From Glycomyces arizonensis DSM 44726 (GTDB lineage Bacteria > Actinomycetota > Actinomycetes > Mycobacteriales > Micromonosporaceae): DNA of 64,000 nt. The DNA is taken from positions 1 to 64,000 of the forward strand of contig NZ_AXWO01000019.1 in NCBI RefSeq assembly GCF_000482705.1, given 5' to 3'. The position numbers and the translations under genes are program-made. Below, piece by piece: positions 23,312-31,859 of this stretch (position 1 is its first letter; every line of letters starts with the position of its first letter). The notes under the pieces are model-generated. The model searched no databases and was not told where the DNA came from. It saw only the letters and a program-made list of their open reading frames with translations.

Positions 23312-24589
23312 TCAGAACCCGTATCCGGAGTTCGACTCGATGTCGGCGTCGATCTCGGACACGGCCGCGTCCAGGGCCTCGCGGACGTCGCCGCCGTGGA
23401 TGATGTCGCCGGTGTACTTGGTGAAGACGCTGGAGATGACGGTGTAGGCGGGTGTCTCGGGCCGCAGGACCGCGAATTCGCGCGAGTAGTCGACCATCAT
23501 CCGCAGGGCGCCGTCGCTCGCGTAGTGCTCGGTCAGCTCGGCCGCCGCGTCGGTGGCGGGGATCAGCCCGGCGGCGTTGGAGAAGTCGGCCACGAACTCG
23601 TCGGACAGGGCCGCCTCCAGGAACGTGTTCGCACCGGCCGGGTCGGCGGCGCTGGTGATCGCCCACTGCCAGGAGCCGCCGCCGATCTTGGGTCCGGTGC
23701 CGAGGTCGGGCGGGGGCAGGAACAGCACGTCGTCGAACAGGTCCATCGCGGGCAGGGCGCCCCAGTTGCCCATGTAGGCCATCGCGGCCTTGCCCTGGTT
23801 GAAGTCCTCGCCGCCGACCGGCGACTCGATGTTCGCGAACCCGCCGGTGAACAGGCCCTGGAACCAGCGCCCCCAGGCGAGGGCGGCCTCGCCGTTGAGG
23901 GCGCCCTCGGCGGTCAGGTAGGTGGAGCGGTCGAGCAGGTCGCCGCCGAAGCTCTGGAGGAACGGCGAGTACGCGTAGGGGTACCACTCGCCGATGTCGG
24001 CGGTGGAGAGGTCGATCGCCCATTGGTAGTCGGTGTCGGCGGCGATGCGTTCGAGGGCCTCGTCGAACTCCTCGCGGCTCCACGGTTCCTCAATGGTGGG
24101 GACGCGGACGCCCGCGGCCTCCAGGACCGACTCGCGCGCGAAGACCGAGCAGGCGGCCTCCCAGTGGCCGATCGAGTACAGCTGGTCCTGGAAGATCCCG
24201 AGCGTGGAGGGCAGGAACCTGTCGGTGAGCTCGGCGGGCAGGTCGAGCGGTTGGAGGTTCCCGGCCCAGGCCCAGTTGGGGACGTTGGGGCCGTCGACGG
24301 TGAGCAGGTCGGGCAGGTCCCCCGACAGGGCGGCGGCATTCACGGTGTCGTTGTAGGCGTCCTGCGGGAAGGACTCGCGCTCGACGGTGTACTCGTCCTG
24401 GCCGCCGTTGAAGGACTCGAGGATCTGGTCGGTGACGGCCAGTTCCTCCTCGTTGCCCGCGCTGTGGGTCCACACCAGCAGCTCGCCGTCGGCCGCGCTC
24501 TCGCTTGCGGAGCAGGCGGCCAGGGCCGGGCCGACCAGAGCGGCCCCGCCGGAGGCGGCGGCGAGTTTCATCAGATCGCGTCGTTGCAT
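23312..24589 (-). CDS. CUT1 sugar-binding lipoprotein
   Basis: A 425-residue family 1 extracellular solute-binding protein. The N terminus RRDLMKLAAASGGAALVGP combines a twin-arginine-like pair with a lipobox (ALAAC, Cys near residue 25), so it may travel by Tat and be lipid-anchored. The mature part has LLVWTHSAGNEEELAV, MAYMGNWGALPAM, and GGGSWQWAITSAADPAGANT. It is the receptor of the two adjacent permeases and presumably recognises fructo-oligosaccharides, an inference from neighbours. Confidence 0.9.
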   Translation of the reverse strand: MQRRDLMKLAAASGGAALVGPALAACSASESAADGELLVWTHSAGNEEELAVTDQILESFNGGQDEYTVERESFPQDAYNDTVNAAALSGDLPDLLTVDGPNVPNWAWAGNLQPLDLPAELTDRFLPSTLGIFQDQLYSIGHWEAACSVFARESVLEAAGVRVPTIEEPWSREEFDEALERIAADTDYQWAIDLSTADIGEWYPYAYSPFLQSFGGDLLDRSTYLTAEGALNGEAALAWGRWFQGLFTGGFANIESPVGGEDFNQGKAAMAYMGNWGALPAMDLFDDVLFLPPPDLGTGPKIGGGSWQWAITSAADPAGANTFLEAALSDEFVADFSNAAGLIPATDAAAELTEHYASDGALRMMVDYSREFAVLRPETPAYTVISSVFTKYTGDIIHGGDVREALDAAVSEIDADIESNSGYGF

Positions 24590-24622
24590 CGCGGTTCACT
24601 CCAAAGGGTTCGGATTGAAGGG

Positions 24623-25642
24623 TCAGACCGGTGCGACGGAGTCGCGCCGGGAGATCGGGCAGGGCATGAGGTGCCCGGCGGGTTCGGCATCGGGGTCGTC
24701 GAGCCGCCGGAGCAGCTCCTCGACCGCCCAGCGCCCCATCGCGTAGTGGGGCAGGGCCGCCGAGGTCAGGGCGGGGGCGAGCTCGGGGGCGATGAGTTCC
24801 TGGTCGTCGTAGGAGACGACGGAGAGGTCGTCGGGGATGGACAGCCCGAGCTCGTCGGCGGCGCGGTAGACGCCCATCGCCATGCGGTCGTTGAAGCAGA
24901 AGATCGCCGTGGGCCGGTCGAGCCGGGTGAGCAGCCGCATGGCCGTGTCGTAGCCGCCGCGCGTCATCGCCTCGGGGGCCTCGGCCAGCAGCTCGTCCGG
25001 GTCGAGGCCGTAGGCGGTGAGGTGCTCGCGCCAGGTGTCGAGGCGGATGCGGCGGGCCTCGACGTCCTCCGCGGTGGTGACGTGGCCGATGCGCCGGTGC
25101 CCGGCCGCGGCGAGCTCGGCGAGGACGCCGAGGGTGCCGCCGCGCTCGTCGGGCACGACCGAGGAGGCCGAGCCGTCGGCGCTGCGCGAATCGAGCAGCA
25201 CGACCGGCGTGGAGCCGATCTCCTCGGGCACGTCGATGACCTGGTGGTACATGGTGGCCATGAGGATGCCGTCGATCTGGCGCTCCTGGAGGGCGGCGAT
25301 GGCCTCGCCCGTCTCGCTCGGGTCTCCCGTGGTGTCGATCATGAGCAGGAGGAATCCGGCCTTGCGGGCCGCGTCGTGCGCGCCGCGGATCATCTGCCCG
25401 GCGAAGGGGGTGGTGGCGACGTCGTCCCCGACGAACCCGATCATGTGGGTGCGTCGCGTTCGCAGGCCGCGGGCGACCGTGTTGGGGCGGTAGCCGAGCT
25501 CGGCGGCGGCGGCCCGGACCCGGGCGCGGGTGTCCGCGCCGATGCGCGTGCCACCGGTTCCGTTGAGCGCCATGGAGGCCGTGGCCGTCGAGACTCCGGC
25601 GGCCTTGGCCACGTCGGCAAGGCGGGGAGGTCTGGTCACCAT
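24623..25642 (-). CDS. LacI-family repressor of the fructo-oligosaccharide operon
   Basis: A 339-residue LacI protein. ATG 25642 was chosen because it follows GGAG and immediately precedes the helix-turn-helix (RLADVAKAAGVSTATASMAL). Starts further upstream would run through the operators. The sensor domain shows MIGFVGDDVATTPFAGQMI, IDGILMATMYHQ, PTAIFCFNDRMAMGVYRAA, and VVSYDDQELIAPELAPAL. It is the first gene of the operon that includes the binding protein, permeases and hydrolase. Two perfect operators in its own promoter imply that it controls the whole unit, itself included. Confidence 0.9.
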   Translation of the reverse strand: MVTRPPRLADVAKAAGVSTATASMALNGTGGTRIGADTRARVRAAAAELGYRPNTVARGLRTRRTHMIGFVGDDVATTPFAGQMIRGAHDAARKAGFLLLMIDTTGDPSETGEAIAALQERQIDGILMATMYHQVIDVPEEIGSTPVVLLDSRSADGSASSVVPDERGGTLGVLAELAAAGHRRIGHVTTAEDVEARRIRLDTWREHLTAYGLDPDELLAEAPEAMTRGGYDTAMRLLTRLDRPTAIFCFNDRMAMGVYRAADELGLSIPDDLSVVSYDDQELIAPELAPALTSAALPHYAMGRWAVEELLRRLDDPDAEPAGHLMPCPISRRDSVAPV

Positions 25643-25658
25643 TGCCCTACTCCAATCA

Positions 25659-25713
25659 GTTAATCGATTAACCAGAACATCGTACTCGACGCGGTGCAAG
25701 TTAATCGATTAAC
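25659..25713 (-). promoter_or_regulatory. paired LacI operators GTTAATCGATTAAC
   Basis: Two identical perfect 14-bp palindromes lie at 25659-25672 and 25700-25713, 41 bp centre to centre, about four helical turns apart, so two dimers would sit on the same DNA face. The first is 16 bp upstream of the LacI start. They are the only copies in the window. From here to 25978 nothing else is recognised apart from the weak region before the PhaC-like gene. Confidence 0.8.
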
Positions 25714-25978
25714 AAAACCTAGTGCCGGACGGACACGAAAAGGAGTCGCAAATATTTCGATTCCGCAACAACGAGTCGCGCGTTCCATGGCGGCGACGGC
25801 GGCACCGGCCCGAGCGAGCCGGGGACGTCGTTCACCGACCCGGTGCCTGCCGCGGTTTCGGGGCCAGACCGGCGGTCGTCCGGGCTTCCGGTCCCGCGAA
25901 GTGGATTGCACCGCCCCCGGTATGTCGTGCAACGCGGCCGACGAACGGCAGGCAATGGTGTGCGACACTGCAAGTCGG

Positions 25979-27079
25979 ATGAAGCCCCTCTTGACCTCGA
26001 CCGATCGGCGCCTGCTGCGGGCCGACCGGATCGTGCGCGCGGGGAGGTGGGCTCGGGCAGGCGGTGCCCGCGCGCTGGCCGCGGTGTCCGGTTGGCCCCA
26101 TGTCGTCGAGATCGCCACTGGGCTGCACCGGGCGGCGGTGCCGACCACGCCTTCCTCGGTGGTCTGGAGTTCCGGCCCGGCGGCACTGCGGCACTATGCG
26201 AGCGGACGGCGCGCCGCCGGTTCGCCGGTCCTCGTGGTGCATTCGCTGGTCACGCGCTCCTGGGTGCTCGACCTGGCGCGCGGGCGCAGCCTCGTCGCCG
26301 CGCTGCTCGCGGGCGGCCACGACGTGTACCTGCTCGACTGGGGCGTTCCGGGACCGGCCGAGGCGAGCCGCGGATTCGACGCCTACGTCACGACGCTCAT
26401 GGCGGCCGAGGAGTCGGTCCGCGAGCACAGCGCCCGGCCCGAGATCCATCTGGTCGGCTACTGCCTGGGCGGAACGTTGGCGATCACCGCGCACGCGGCC
26501 CTCGGCGACGCCGGGCTGGCCTCCCTGACCGCCATCGCCCCGCTCGTCGACACCGCGGCGGCGGGCCGCCTGGGCCGCGTCCTCCGTTCGCGCTGGCTGG
26601 CACCGGTGCTCACCCTCGATGGTCACGGCCTCGTGCCGGCGCCGCTCATACGGGAGAGCTTCCACTGGCTCCGCCCCGTCGCACTGCGCACCGCCCGCCA
26701 GACCTGGCGGCGGCGACGGAAACAGCACTGGCGATCGGTCGCCGGGCCGCTGTCGCGGTGGGTGTGGGAGCAGACGCCCCTCCCCGGTGCGCTGCTGTTC
26801 GACCTCGTCGACTACGTCCGCGGCAACGCGCTCAAGGACGGGAGCTGGAGGGTGCTGGGCCGACCGGCACGCCTCGAAAGCCTCGATGTGCCCGTCATGC
26901 TCGCCGTCACCGCGGAGGACCACATCGTGCCGCCGTCGGCCAGCCTCGCTCTGGTCGACCGCCTGAGACACCCGCCGCAAGTGGTGCGATGTCCCGGCGG
27001 ACACGTCGCCATGCTCACCGGCATGACCCTCCACCGCAGGCTCTCGGACTTCCTGGCCGCCGCCGACGCGAAGGAGTGA
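25979..27079 (+). CDS. PhaC-like polyhydroxyalkanoate synthase / alpha-beta hydrolase
   Basis: A 366-residue alpha/beta-fold enzyme with PHA-synthase hallmarks: a Cys nucleophile in the modified lipase box GYCLGGTLA (C162), DVYLLDWGVPG, catalytic D314 in TAEDHIVPP, H342 in GGHVAML, and a W in the WEQTPLPG region. The length matches class III PhaC. No PhaE, PhaA/B or phasin gene is nearby, so the real substrate is open. ATG 25979 is preferred because homologous sequence begins there; an ATG eight codons earlier is possible, and both ribosome sites are weak. It diverges from the LacI operon. Confidence 0.75.
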   Translation: MKPLLTSTDRRLLRADRIVRAGRWARAGGARALAAVSGWPHVVEIATGLHRAAVPTTPSSVVWSSGPAALRHYASGRRAAGSPVLVVHSLVTRSWVLDLARGRSLVAALLAGGHDVYLLDWGVPGPAEASRGFDAYVTTLMAAEESVREHSARPEIHLVGYCLGGTLAITAHAALGDAGLASLTAIAPLVDTAAAGRLGRVLRSRWLAPVLTLDGHGLVPAPLIRESFHWLRPVALRTARQTWRRRRKQHWRSVAGPLSRWVWEQTPLPGALLFDLVDYVRGNALKDGSWRVLGRPARLESLDVPVMLAVTAEDHIVPPSASLALVDRLRHPPQVVRCPGGHVAMLTGMTLHRRLSDFLAAADAKE

Positions 27080-27299
27080 TCTCGTCGAAGACCCGGCGGC
27101 GCGGACCTCGCTCCGAGTCGCGTAGCTCATGCCCCGGCTCCGGCGAGCTGCCCGGTCGGCGATCAGACCTGGACGCAAGGAAGTCGCACAATGCCTTCAC
27201 CTGGGAAAAACAGGTTCCCATGAGCCTCCATGGAGCCGCAGTTCGGCGGTGGTCCGCATCGATGCGGTTCGGGCCGTTCGTCGTTTCCGATGTGCGGGT

Positions 27300-27971
27300 A
27301 TGCCGGTGGGGATGAGGTTGCCGGCTCGGGACGAAGCGCCGCGGCGGCAGGCGTGGGCCGAGGAGCTGGCCGGGCGCCTGGACCGGCCGATGAGCGTGCT
27401 CGGCGTCATCTTCCTGCTGGTCGTGCTCGGGCAGTCCCTGTCCGAGAGCACGACGCTGACGGTGGTCCTGTCGGTCGCCGCGTGGCTGCTGTGGCTGGTC
27501 TTCGCCGGGGAGTACGCGCTGCGGCTCTACGTCGCGCCCGATCGGTGGGCGTTCATGCGCCGCACCTGGTGGCAGCTGGTCTTCCTCATCGTGCCCTTCC
27601 TGCGGGTCCTGCGGGCGGCCCAGCTGGCCAGGGCCGCCCGGGCCGGGCGCGTCGCAAGCTCGGCAGTGCGCGGCAGCCGGTCGGCCGGGCAGTTGCTGTC
27701 CGGCCGGATCGGCTGGTTGAGCTCGGTCACCCTCATCGTGGTCTTGAGCTCCAGCCAGCTGCTGCAGACCTTCGCGGGCTACACGCGCTATGCCGACGCG
27801 CTGCACGACGCGGCGATGGGGACCATCACCGGCGAGCCGCTCGGCGCCGACGGCGATGTCGCCCGGCTCCTCGAAGTGGCGCTGGCGGCCTATTCCGTCG
27901 TCGTGTTCGCCGCCCTGGCGGCCGCCCTGGGGTCGTATTTCCTCCACGAGGGCGAGCCGCGCAGCCGGTAG
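27300..27971 (+). CDS. channel-like integral membrane protein
   Basis: A 223-residue protein resembling a small voltage-gated-channel fold. Two hydrophobic segments (SVLGVIFLLVVLGQSL, LTVVLSVAAWLLWLVFAGEY) precede an arginine-rich helix (FLRVLRAAQLARAARAGRV) like a voltage sensor. A third segment, a re-entrant-looking ALHDAAMGTITGEPLG and a final helix complete it. The potassium filter GYG is absent and TITGEPLG sits in its place, so ion selectivity is unclear. ATG 27300 is chosen, with ATG 27312 an alternative. Confidence 0.65.
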   Translation: MPVGMRLPARDEAPRRQAWAEELAGRLDRPMSVLGVIFLLVVLGQSLSESTTLTVVLSVAAWLLWLVFAGEYALRLYVAPDRWAFMRRTWWQLVFLIVPFLRVLRAAQLARAARAGRVASSAVRGSRSAGQLLSGRIGWLSSVTLIVVLSSSQLLQTFAGYTRYADALHDAAMGTITGEPLGADGDVARLLEVALAAYSVVVFAALAAALGSYFLHEGEPRSR

Positions 27972-27984
27972 GGGCTTTTGGGCC

Positions 27985-28003
27985 CCGCGTCCCGGGGACG
28001 CGG
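27985..28003 (+). terminator. 8-bp GC hairpin after the channel-like gene
   Basis: CCGCGTCC/GGACGCGG around CGG, starting 14 bp past the stop at 27971. There is no T-run directly after it, but CTCTTTTCTC follows 28 bp later. It is a plausible intrinsic terminator. Confidence 0.45.
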
Positions 28004-28182
28004 TCCTTCCGCGGCTGAGCGGACCGTCCCTCTTTTCTCGTGAATTCGCTGTTCATCGCCTTCGTCCGATATCCACAAAGCACTGAGAAGGCGATTGGAC
28101 GGGCCCTGCGGGGGTACGCCGACGCGAGCACATCAGCACCACTCATCGATGACTCGTCCTGAGACGGGAAGAGGAGGCCAGC

Positions 28183-28791
28183 ATGAGGCCAGCAGATGGG
28201 CGCGGCAGCACCGGCGCCGCCGAAGCGACGGCCGACACGGTGCGGCATGAAGGATCGGCCGTGGCGCACACGGCCGCGGGAGAGGCCGGGAACGTCGCCC
28301 ACACCGCACGCGACGAGGGACGGCAACTGGCCGACCAGGCCAAGACGGAGGCCAAGCACGTCGCCGACGACGCTCGGTCGCAGCTGCACGATGAGGTCTC
28401 GCAGCAGTCGCAGAAGGCCACCGATTCGCTGCGTCGACTCGGCGACCAGGTCAGCGCCCTGGCACAGGGCCACCCCGAGGATGCCGGGAAGCTGGGCGAC
28501 TACGCGCAGTCGGCGGCCGACGAGATCCACCACGCCGCCGGGCGCATGCAGGATCGCGGCTTCGAAGGGCTCATGGACGACACCAAGCGCTTCGCCCGCA
28601 GGCGTCCTGGCGCGTTCCTGGGCATCGCCGCCGTCACCGGGTTCGCGATCGGCAGGCTGCTCCGCGGCGGGGCCGAGGCCCGCAAGCACCGGAGCGAAGG
28701 CGACCCCGCGACCGGCCGCGAGGCGGCGGACTGGCCGCAACCGCCCGGCGGGTCCATGCCGTCGACCGGTCAGGAGGGCATCAGACCATGA
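28183..28791 (+). CDS. hypothetical alanine-rich helical protein, envelope cluster
   Basis: A 202-residue, largely helical and charged protein with repeated QA/K/D heptad-like stretches (RQLADQAKTEAKHVADDA, EVSQQSQKATDSLRRLGD). A glycine-rich hydrophobic hairpin near residues 140-160 (RRRPGAFLGIAAVTGFAIGRLL) resembles the membrane anchor of DUF883/ElaB-type proteins. ATG 28183 has GAGG upstream. It overlaps the next gene by 4 bases. Clusters of this kind in actinobacteria are linked to envelope or osmotic stress, but the role here is not shown. Confidence 0.7.
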   Translation: MRPADGRGSTGAAEATADTVRHEGSAVAHTAAGEAGNVAHTARDEGRQLADQAKTEAKHVADDARSQLHDEVSQQSQKATDSLRRLGDQVSALAQGHPEDAGKLGDYAQSAADEIHHAAGRMQDRGFEGLMDDTKRFARRRPGAFLGIAAVTGFAIGRLLRGGAEARKHRSEGDPATGREAADWPQPPGGSMPSTGQEGIRP

Positions 28792-29357
28792 TCGATGACA
28801 CGCAACGTCGGATCCCCGACGTGAACGAGACGCAACGTCCGTTCGCCGACATGGACGACGCACAACGCCGGTTCGCCGACATGAACGAGGCGGCCGACGG
28901 ACGGCGCTCCCGGGACGACCAGTCCATCGGGCAGCTGCTGAGCGAGGCCGCGGGCGACGTCAGCGAGCTGCTGCGCAAGGAGGTGGAGCTGGCCAAGGTC
29001 GAACTGCGCGAGGAGGCGTCGAAGGCGTCGAAGGCCGGGGCCAAGCTCGGCGCGGCGGCCCTCATGGGCCACCTCGCGCTGCTGCTGGGCTCGTTCGCGA
29101 TCGCGTGGGGCCTGGCCAACGTGATGGACGCCGGATGGGCGTTCCTCATCGTGGCGGTCGTCTACGCGATCGTGGCCGCAGTGCTGTACGTCAACGGCCG
29201 CAAACAGCTTCGCAATATCTCACCGATGCCACGGCAGACCGTGGACACGTTGAAGGAGGACGCCTCATGGGCACGCGAGCAGACGAGATCAGATACGACA
29301 TCGAACGCACGCGAGAGGACCTCGGAGAGACGATCGACGAGGTCAACGACCGAGTGA
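28788..29357 (+). CDS. phage-holin-family (PF07332-like) membrane protein with N-terminal repeats
   Basis: A 189-residue protein. Residues 1-35 contain three copies of an ~11-residue repeat (TQRRIPDVNE, TQRPFADMDD, AQRRFADMNE), also visible in the DNA. The core (SIGQLLSEAAGDVSELLRKE, VELAKVELREEASKASKAG) and two membrane helices around residues 85-135 (LLLGSFAIAWGLANVMDAG, FLIVAVVYAIVAAVLYVNG) match the putative actinobacterial holin-X family. The gene is coupled to 28183-28791 and overlaps the DUF3618 gene by 91 bp. It is a small membrane scaffold rather than a phage gene. Confidence 0.8.
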   Translation: MIDDTQRRIPDVNETQRPFADMDDAQRRFADMNEAADGRRSRDDQSIGQLLSEAAGDVSELLRKEVELAKVELREEASKASKAGAKLGAAALMGHLALLLGSFAIAWGLANVMDAGWAFLIVAVVYAIVAAVLYVNGRKQLRNISPMPRQTVDTLKEDASWAREQTRSDTTSNARERTSERRSTRSTTE

Positions 29358-29803
29358 GCCCGCGGCGGATCGCCGGGCGCGGCAAGGACCGGATGCAGCG
29401 GCGGTTCCACGGCGCCAAGGACAAGGTGATGGGCAGCGCGGACGACGGCCGGCACCAGGTCAAGGAGCGGTTCGAGGGCAACCCGCTCGCCGCCGGGCTG
29501 ATCGCCGTCGGCGCGGGCGCGCTCGTGGCCTCGCTGCTGCCGGGGGACCGGGCCTCTCGCGAGCTCGCCGAACGGGCCGAGCCCATGGTCGACCAGGCCA
29601 AGGACGAGGTCAAGCAGGTCGGCAGGGAGATGGGCGAGAACGTCGGCCAGAGCGCCAAGGAATCGGCGCATCATCTGGAGGACCAGGCGAAGGGGTCGGC
29701 CGAGCACGTCAAGGACGAGGCGAAGGGGTCGGCCGAACACGTCAAGGACGAGTCGCGGCACGCCTCCGAGAACGTCCGTCACGAGACGCGGCGCCGGATG
29801 TGA
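29267..29803 (+). CDS. DUF3618 membrane-associated protein
   Basis: A 178-residue protein with the DUF3618 signature at its N terminus (ADEIRYDIERTREDLGETID, then VNDRVSPRRI). One hydrophobic segment follows (NPLAAGLIAVGAGALVASLL), then a long charged helix with three near-repeats of QAKGSAEHVKDE. ATG 29267 has AAGGAGG seven bases upstream. It therefore starts inside the preceding gene, an unusually long 91-bp overlap. DUF3618 commonly follows the holin-like gene in actinobacteria. Confidence 0.85.
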   Translation: MGTRADEIRYDIERTREDLGETIDEVNDRVSPRRIAGRGKDRMQRRFHGAKDKVMGSADDGRHQVKERFEGNPLAAGLIAVGAGALVASLLPGDRASRELAERAEPMVDQAKDEVKQVGREMGENVGQSAKESAHHLEDQAKGSAEHVKDEAKGSAEHVKDESRHASENVRHETRRRM

Positions 29804-29878
29804 GGACGCGGCGCCGACCGGACGCTCCGGTACGGCGGGAGGCGGGCCGGGTCCGAAAGGTCCCGGCCTGCCCGCGGT

Positions 29879-31834
29879 TCAGCGGCGGCGCTTCTTCGGC
29901 CGCTTCTTCCTGCGTTTGGCGTGCCTGGCCCTGTCGCGGGCCGCCTCCAGGCCCGCCCTGCGGCGGTCGCCCGGCCCGGCCAGGAGCGGCGCGGCCTCCT
30001 CGGCGAACAGGCCGGTCAGCCACCGGTCGGGGTGGCCGCTCTCGGCGATCAGGGCCGCCATCCCCTCCAGGGACTCGGGCGGCAGATCGCCCACGGACGC
30101 GGCGTACCCTTCCGGTCCGAGGTGTTCGAGCATCTCGAGGATCTGCTCGGCTATGCCGAGGACCGCTTGTGCCCGTTCGGTTTCGGTGCCCTCCATCAGG
30201 ACGTTCAGGTCGAGGCGGCCGCGGAGGTTGCCGAGCATCAGCGCGATCGGCGCCAGGCGGCGGTCCTGCCCGGCGCGGTCGAGCAGCTCCGGTCCGACCG
30301 CGTCGGCGGCCGCGCCGAGCATGGCGCTCTGGCTGGTGCGGAACGGATTCGCGGCGATCGCCTCCAGCAGCGGGGCCGGGTCGTCGCCGTGCGCGGCGAG
30401 CCAGCGGCGGATCTCCTCGACACCGGTGTCCTGCCCGTAGTGCTCGACGACGGACATGAGCATCACCGATGCGGGGCACCCGGTCAGCTCCCCCAGCGCC
30501 GGAGCGGCCAGGCCCGCCTCGCGCCGCTTGGTCCACAGCAGGGCTCGGCCCAGATCGGTGAGCCGGACCGAGACCTCAGCGGCCGGATCGGCCAGGCCGA
30601 CCTCGTCGTCGATCTCCCATTCGCGGTCGGACTCGATCGCGCCGAACCGGTGCAGCGCGGTGAGGACGTGGTCGATGTCCCGGTACAGCGTCAAGGCGAC
30701 GACCATGCCGCGGAGATCGTCGGGGTCGTCGGTGTCGCCGTAGACCGCGGCGGCGATCCGCCTTCTGATCTCGGCGACCGGCAGATCGATGTCGCAGGCG
30801 CTGCCGAGCAGGGCTTCGACCAGGAGCCGCAGGACGGACCCGTCGTCGTCCCGGCGCGCGGCGAACAGGCCCGGCCTCTGGGGCCGCCACAGCGCCTCGG
30901 CCTCCCATGCGGCGAGCAGCAGCGCGTACGGATCGCGGGTGAGCCGGGCGTGCTTGGCGACCGGGACGAGGCGCTGCTTGACGCGCCGCGCCAGGCCCGC
31001 GCCGAGCACGAGCTCGGTGTGCCAGTGCAGGACCGGCAGGTCCGCGGCGCTGGCGAACGATTCGGTGTCGTCGCCGGTGCCGAGCAGCTCGACCAGGGCG
31101 ACCGCGTCGGCTTTGCGGAGGTTGCCTTTCTGTGTGATGGCGCGGCCTTCGCCGAGCCAGTCGAGGAAGGCGGTGGCGGCGCGAACCGCTTCGGTCTCGG
31201 ACGCGAGCGCCGCCGCGCGCCCCGGTGCGGGTACCTCGGCCGCGGGGAGCGGGGGCGTCCGCTGGTTTCGCAGGCGGCGCTCGTGCTGCCGTGCGACGGC
31301 GGCGGCCGTCGCTTCGGAGTCGTGCCCGTCGGCCATGAACGCGTTGAGCCGCTCGGCGCCGCCGGGGGTGGCCGGGTCGATCCCGGACGCGAGGGCCGCT
31401 TCGGCGACGATGCGCGCCGGGCCCCAGCGGGCGGGCTCGGCGAACGCGGCGGGGAAGTCCTCGGCGCATTCGTCCACGGCCCGTTCGAGTCCGCTCAAGT
31501 CCGACCCGTGCGGGTCGAGCGCACCCGCGTGCTCCAGGAACCGCAGCCAGGTGCGCAGCGCCTCCGGGACGTGGGCGTAGTGCTCGATGCCGCCGGTGAA
31601 GCGCTCGGGGACGATCTCGGTCAGGAACTCGCGCACCAGCTCCGGAGTCCAGTAGCCGAGCCTGCCGTCGCGGCTGTCGTGGCGGAAGCGGAGGGCCTCG
31701 CGCGCGGTGTCCGGGTCGAAGACGGCGCCGTCGGCCCAGGCATCGGCGCGTCTCAGGCGCATCTCGATCGACTGCTCGAACTCATCGGTGTCGCTGCTGT
31801 CGTAGAACCACTGCACCAGATCAGTATCGTCCAC
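29879..31834 (-). CDS. large hypothetical protein with basic tail
   Basis: A 651-residue soluble, acidic protein, mostly helical, ending in a strongly basic tail (ARHAKRRKKRPKKRRR). One recognisable stretch (LPVLHWHTELVLGAGLARRV, KQRLVPVAKHARLTRD) resembles the winged-helix-like repeats of actinobacterial proteins of unknown function. No catalytic motif, signal peptide or membrane segment is seen. It starts at 31834, 26 bp after the sigma factor gene on the same strand, so it may be read from the same transcript. The basic tail could bind nucleic acid. Confidence 0.7.
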   Translation of the reverse strand: MDDTDLVQWFYDSSDTDEFEQSIEMRLRRADAWADGAVFDPDTAREALRFRHDSRDGRLGYWTPELVREFLTEIVPERFTGGIEHYAHVPEALRTWLRFLEHAGALDPHGSDLSGLERAVDECAEDFPAAFAEPARWGPARIVAEAALASGIDPATPGGAERLNAFMADGHDSEATAAAVARQHERRLRNQRTPPLPAAEVPAPGRAAALASETEAVRAATAFLDWLGEGRAITQKGNLRKADAVALVELLGTGDDTESFASAADLPVLHWHTELVLGAGLARRVKQRLVPVAKHARLTRDPYALLLAAWEAEALWRPQRPGLFAARRDDDGSVLRLLVEALLGSACDIDLPVAEIRRRIAAAVYGDTDDPDDLRGMVVALTLYRDIDHVLTALHRFGAIESDREWEIDDEVGLADPAAEVSVRLTDLGRALLWTKRREAGLAAPALGELTGCPASVMLMSVVEHYGQDTGVEEIRRWLAAHGDDPAPLLEAIAANPFRTSQSAMLGAAADAVGPELLDRAGQDRRLAPIALMLGNLRGRLDLNVLMEGTETERAQAVLGIAEQILEMLEHLGPEGYAASVGDLPPESLEGMAALIAESGHPDRWLTGLFAEEAAPLLAGPGDRRRAGLEAARDRARHAKRRKKRPKKRRR

Positions 31835-31859
31835 GCAGGGTCTTCGACCGGAGAGGCCC

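Noticed and set aside
25694-25978. A longer N terminus for the PhaC-like protein starting at 25694
   Set aside because: It would start inside a LacI operator, has no ribosome site, and the added ~95 residues look random.
28056-28096. Inverted repeat ATCGCCTTC/GAAGGCGAT ahead of the envelope trio
   Set aside because: The 9-bp arms are separated by a 23-base loop, with no T-run and no clear link to a promoter or ribosome site.
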